Shown: positions 34,020-36,749 of the stretch, piece by piece
Layout of the letters: each line of letters begins with the position of its first letter
Position numbering within the stretch: position 1 is the stretch's first letter
Assembly: GCA_024685285.1 (NCBI GenBank)
Contig: JAIKVZ010000049.1
Location: forward strand, 1-36,749
Length of the DNA: 36,749 nucleotides
Direction: 5' to 3'
Origin: Bacteroidales bacterium
GTDB taxonomy: Bacteria > Bacteroidota > Bacteroidia > Bacteroidales > P3
The notes under the pieces: model-generated
Seen by the model: the letters and a program-made list of their open reading frames with translations, nothing else
The model's database searches: none
What the model was told of the DNA's origin: nothing
Position numbers and translations under genes: made by a program

Positions 34020-34062
34020 TAGCGGCTATTGCGTCCCTTTTGGCAGATTGCCTGCCTGTGGA

Positions 34063-34266
34063 TTACAGCTCCGTCACAAACTCGTCTATCGGCTTGCGCT
34101 TGAAGTGCATGGGGGCGGGGGCGGACTTGTCGCTGGGATAGCCGAGGGGAAGGATCATAGCGGGAATCATCGTTGCGGGGAGGCCGAGGACCTGCTGGAT
34201 GGCGCGGGCGTCGAAGCCGCGAATCCAGATGGTGTGCACTCCCTGTTCCTCGGCGGCGTACATCAT
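34063..34266 (-). pseudogene. C-terminal fragment of a nitroreductase family protein
   Basis: The 67-residue frame has the end of a nitroreductase: AAEEQGVHTIWIRGFDARAIQQVLGLP, then MILPLGYPSDKSAPAPMHF and KRKPIDEFVTEL. Full members are about 170-220 residues; the N-terminal FMN-binding two-thirds are missing, and TAA lies in frame immediately before the first Met. It is a deletion remnant. Confidence 0.75.
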
Positions 34267-34313
34267 TTATTCAGAGCAACCTGTCGCTCATTTTATAAAT
34301 GCAAAAAAACGAA

Positions 34314-34348
34314 AAAAAACGATTTGGTTAAGAATTTTGTCGTTTTTT
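34314..34348 (-). terminator. A/T-rich terminator hairpin after the membrane protein gene
   Basis: AAAAAACGA (34314-34322) and TCGTTTTTT (34340-34348) form a 9-bp stem with a 17-base loop. The A- and T-runs give it terminator character in both directions. It lies 17 bases after the stop of the 248-residue membrane protein gene. Confidence 0.55.
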
Positions 34349-34365
34349 ATATTCTTCTCGACCAT

Positions 34366-35112
34366 TTAAATTCCGGCGACACCGGTGGCGATGATTCCGA
34401 GGCCGAAGTAGAGCATCAGGCTGCAGCAGAGGCGTGCCTTGTGCGTGAGGGCCACATGGGCGCTCATCCACAAAGCAACAAGGCTTGTCAAGCTACCCAA
34501 TATGCCGCCCACAAGGGCGTACCACTCACCCTCTTCCATCAGTTCGCTCACAAGAGGGTAGGTGCCTATCTGCACAAAATGGCCGAACCAGTTGCCTATG
34601 AACGAGAGCACAAACACCCACACCGCCCACGTGAAGGCGTGGCGGCGGTAGCAGTAGGCCAGCAGGATGGAGGTGATGATGACCATGAATATTGCCGAGG
34701 CTCCCTCGATATGCGGAAAGCACATGATGTAGTCTTCGTTGGGTATGCTGAAATGCCATGCACATTCGCCCATCGACTGCCACAGCATCGTGCCGCCGGC
34801 ATAGGCTGTCATGAAGGCGGCGGTTAGTTTCCCGTTGCGGCCTTTGCGGTCGGCCCAAACGGCGCAGAGGAATGCCGCCACCAAAGCTACTGCCATGAAA
34901 AGCAGCCGCAATGGGTTGGGGTCGACCAGCTCGCCGTCGTCATGATGAGGGTCGATAACGGGTGTCATGTCGCTGCCGAGTTGCAGGCAGGCAAACAGTA
35001 TGGCCACCAGCACGAAGGTAATGCCCATCACCCCGAGCAAGGGAAGCAGCGTGTCCTTAAGCACTACAGAGGCCTTGACGACCGGCGTATGTGTATGCCC
35101 GAAATGTTTCAT
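34366..35112 (-). CDS. Multi-pass membrane protein, unknown function
   Basis: I do not recognise this 248-residue protein. It has about seven hydrophobic segments (roughly 20-45, 66-88, 95-113, 136-156, 159-181, 196-221 and 226-248). The N-terminus is His-rich (KHFGHTHTP), and a polar loop PHHDDGELVDPN lies between the first two segments and could bind metal. Conserved-looking short motifs are QSMGECAWHF, CFPHIEG and GNWFGHFVQIGTYPL. Its ATG is 4 bases after the stop of the pseudouridine synthase gene, so the two are cotranscribed. Confidence 0.75.
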   Translation of the reverse strand: MKHFGHTHTPVVKASVVLKDTLLPLLGVMGITFVLVAILFACLQLGSDMTPVIDPHHDDGELVDPNPLRLLFMAVALVAAFLCAVWADRKGRNGKLTAAFMTAYAGGTMLWQSMGECAWHFSIPNEDYIMCFPHIEGASAIFMVIITSILLAYCYRRHAFTWAVWVFVLSFIGNWFGHFVQIGTYPLVSELMEEGEWYALVGGILGSLTSLVALWMSAHVALTHKARLCCSLMLYFGLGIIATGVAGI

Positions 35113-35116
35113 GTCT

Positions 35117-36025
35117 TTAAATCATCTTCAGGAAGCCGACCTCTTTCTCGGTCAGTTCGCGATAGCGGCCGCGGGGGAGGTCTTTCTTGGTGAGGCCGGC
35201 GAAGGTGGTGCGGTCGAGTTTGTGGACCTCGTAGCCGAGGGCCTCGAAGAGGCGACGCACGATGCGGTTGCGGCCGCTGTGCAGCTCCACGCCCACGATG
35301 CGTTTGTCGACGGTCTTGCCGACGGCGGCATACTGTATATCATCGACATGCATGGGACCGTCCTCCAACTCGATGCCGTCGAGCAGGCGTTTCATGTCCT
35401 CTTTGGTGACGGGCTTGTTGAGCTCGACCTGGTATATCTTGTAGACCTGTGTGCTGGGGTGGGTGAGGCGTTTGGCCAACTCGCCGTCGTTGGTGAAGAG
35501 GAGCAGACCTGTGGTGGCGCGGTCGAGTCGGCCTACGGGGTAGATACGCTCGGGGCAGGCTCCGTCGATGAGCATCATCACGGTGCGGCGCTCCTGCGGG
35601 TCGTCGAGGGTGGTGATGTAGCCCTTGGGCTTGTTGAGCAGGAAGTAGCGCTTGCGCTCGCTGCGCAGGGTTTCGCCGCCGTAGGCCACCACGTCGGTGG
35701 GTTGCACACGGTAGCCGAGCTCGGTCATCACCTTGCCGTTCACGCTTATGCTGCCGGCGGTTATGAGCTTGTCGGCATCGCGGCGTGAGCAGATGCCAGC
35801 ATGGGCAATGTATTTGTTGAGACGCACCGAGCCGTCGTCGGGCTGTTTGCGCACCGGTGCTGCGCCTTTGGGCTTCTTGGGTGTTGCCTGGCGCGGGCGC
35901 TCGCCATCCTTGCGGCGTGGCTTTGCGGTTGGACGCTCTGGCTTGTTGGCAGTGGCGTGTATGTGTATACGTTTGCGTTTGCGGGCCTGAGGCTCGGAGT
36001 TGCTGTTTTTGCTATCGTTAGTCAT
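35117..36025 (-). CDS. rRNA pseudouridine synthase, RsuA/RluB family
   Basis: The enzyme converts a uridine to pseudouridine, most likely in 23S rRNA (RluB group) given the length and tail. The 302-residue protein has a basic, disordered N-terminal extension (about 1-65: KRKRIHIHA, KPRRKDGERPRQATPKKPKG), as is usual in Bacteroidota. An S4 domain follows (about 68-125, VRLNKYIAHAGICSRRDADKLI), then the catalytic GRLDRATTGLLLFTNDG with its Asp, and RNRIVRRLFEALG near the end. It overlaps the upstream gene by ATGA (36022-36025). Confidence 0.92.
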   Translation of the reverse strand: MTNDSKNSNSEPQARKRKRIHIHATANKPERPTAKPRRKDGERPRQATPKKPKGAAPVRKQPDDGSVRLNKYIAHAGICSRRDADKLITAGSISVNGKVMTELGYRVQPTDVVAYGGETLRSERKRYFLLNKPKGYITTLDDPQERRTVMMLIDGACPERIYPVGRLDRATTGLLLFTNDGELAKRLTHPSTQVYKIYQVELNKPVTKEDMKRLLDGIELEDGPMHVDDIQYAAVGKTVDKRIVGVELHSGRNRIVRRLFEALGYEVHKLDRTTFAGLTKKDLPRGRYRELTEKEVGFLKMI

Positions 36026-36504
36026 TGTTGTTGTTTTTTGTTTTCATTCATCCATTGCTGCATGGCTTCGGCGGCACGGTAGTGGCCACCGAAGTGCATG
36101 ACGTAAGGCCAGTCGTACTCTTTTTGCTGATATTCGAGGAAAGTCTCCGTCTCCCGAGCCAGCATGAGGAATATGTCAAGTTTGTTCTGGTAGAGCCACT
36201 TGATGGAGTCTATGTCGTGTCGGCAGGCCAAGGCGAAGCGGAGGTTGACTGGCGTGAGGCCGTTGCGCACCCAGTCTATGGCTTTATCGTCGCCATCCAT
36301 GGCGTTGCTGAGGATGGCCAACCAGGCGTAGTTGTGCTTGAAGAGCCACACCATGGCGTCGTCGTCGCCGCGCACGGCGTTGCTGAAAGCCGCCAGTTCG
36401 GGGTAGCCGTCGTTGAGGAGAGCCTTGAAAAAATCCGTCCTCCCGCCGATGCTCTTGACAAGTGCCAGCAGAATCTTCACATCGTATTGCTCCAAGCCTT
36501 TCAT
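36022..36504 (-). CDS. Unknown 160-residue protein with short internal repeats
   Basis: I do not recognise the family. The protein is helical and contains about three degenerate units: AAFSNAVRGDDDAMVWLFKHNY, then AILSNAMDGDDKAIDWVRNGL, then ALACRHDIDSIKWLYQNKL. Each is a helix, an acidic turn, and a helix with a conserved Trp, which recalls HEAT- or ankyrin-like solenoids. The C-terminus (YVMHFGGHYRAAEAMQQWM) is Trp/His-rich. It overlaps the pseudouridine synthase start by four bases, so it is its translational partner. Confidence 0.7.
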   Translation of the reverse strand: MKGLEQYDVKILLALVKSIGGRTDFFKALLNDGYPELAAFSNAVRGDDDAMVWLFKHNYAWLAILSNAMDGDDKAIDWVRNGLTPVNLRFALACRHDIDSIKWLYQNKLDIFLMLARETETFLEYQQKEYDWPYVMHFGGHYRAAEAMQQWMNENKKQQQ

Positions 36505-36566
36505 ACCTCTAATAACGCAAAAAGCTCTGTTTTATTGCCCCATTTTTTTGCCACAGAAAAATAAAT

Positions 36567-36597
36567 TTTGCCAAGTCGCAGAAATGTCGTATCTTTG
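36567..36597 (+). promoter_or_regulatory. Strong consensus promoter for the right-end transcript
   Basis: TTTG (36567-36570), 19 bases, then TATCTTTG (36590-36597) match the Bacteroidota -33/-7 consensus exactly with ideal spacing. Transcription should start near 36603 and run into the structured region to the right. Confidence 0.8.
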
Positions 36598-36646
36598 CAG
36601 TCGATTTTAGAGTAAATCACGAGGCGTTATGCCCGTTCTTGAAGTT

Positions 36647-36749
36647 GGAAACGTAGGACACTTCCATAGAAAGCAAGTTCGGTGTAACGGTTCGCGCTGT
36701 TTTAGCGTGGTACCATTACCAGTTCTGCTTTCAAAGGTTTCCTACGACC
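36647..36749 (+). ncRNA. Candidate structured RNA (small RNA or leader), may continue past the window
   Basis: Nested stems close one inside another. The outer stem is CGTAGGA (36652-36658) with TCCTACG (36740-36746). Inside it, GAAAGCA (36669-36675) pairs with TGCTTTC (36726-36732). Next, GTAA-x-GG (36684-36690) pairs with CC-x-TTAC (36713-36719) across one mismatch. The apical stem is CGCT (36695-36698) with AGCG (36704-36707) on loop GTTTT. A competing outer pairing, GGAAAC (36647-36652) with GTTTCC (36737-36742), excludes the first. It starts about 45 bases into the transcript from a consensus promoter. An ORF from ATG 36629 is open across it, but its codons must also satisfy all these pairings. 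I could not match it to a named RNA family. Confidence 0.6.

Noticed and set aside
36629..36749. ORF beginning MPVLEVGNVGHFHRKQ, open to the window end
   Set aside because: It coincides with a set of nested stems that already explain the sequence, has no recognisable family, and cannot be seen to its end. It may be a leader peptide, but I do not call it as a gene.

Overview
The window looks like a chromosomal segment of an anaerobic member of the Bacteroidales (Bacteroidota). The evidence is: promoters of the TTTG / TAnnTTTG type and no clear Shine-Dalgarno sequences; a BspA-type leucine-rich repeat protein with a C-terminal tail resembling a type IX secretion sorting domain; a DUF4249-like lipoprotein; a FeoA-FeoB fusion; a FemAB-like GNAT protein; and a tiny Lys/Arg-rich protein next to HU. 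Genus cannot be read from the sequence. There is no rRNA, CRISPR array, insertion sequence or prophage.

Layout. 1-3.9 kb (+): end of truB, then queA, rarA and a cysteine-type glutathione peroxidase. 4.0-5.1 kb: a broken BspA-like surface protein gene. 5.4-8.0 kb (-): tig followed by an outer-membrane beta-barrel gene, ending at a strong terminator. 8.0-13.1 kb (-): a secreted-protein operon encoding a small barrel, a 1137-residue GH2 protein that lacks both catalytic glutamates, and a lipoprotein. 13.1-16.2 kb (-): kamD, kamE and a CoA-transferase B subunit, a fragment of lysine fermentation. 16.5-20.5 kb (-): GH25 muramidase, RNase G, a 29-residue basic protein, HU, a CPBP membrane protease and tRNA-Arg(CCG). 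20.6-26.5 kb: mfd (+) converging on feoAB plus its Cys-rich partner (-). 26.7-28.6 kb (+): an OmpA-like protein and a FemAB-like acyltransferase. 28.8-34.0 kb: a redox/oxidative-stress island with two runs of genes on the minus strand. One holds an MBL-rubredoxin fusion, a radical SAM protein and a flavodoxin. The other holds a ferritin-like protein, a lipoprotein glutathione peroxidase and a small HTH protein. An AraC regulator is divergent to the second run, and gene debris lies within and beside the island. 34.0-36.5 kb (-): nitroreductase remnant, membrane protein, RluB-type pseudouridine synthase and an unknown protein. 36.57 kb to the end: a strong promoter driving a highly structured transcript that reaches the window edge.

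The signals least explained by ordinary annotation are: (1) a family of interspersed repeats with an exact 11-bp period, three intergenic copies and one partial copy inside the GH2 coding sequence; (2) the nested-hairpin RNA at the right end, which has two mutually exclusive closing stems; (3) the catalytically dead secreted GH2 protein; (4) the redox island with its decayed rubredoxin, duplicated HTH tail and shared divergent control region.
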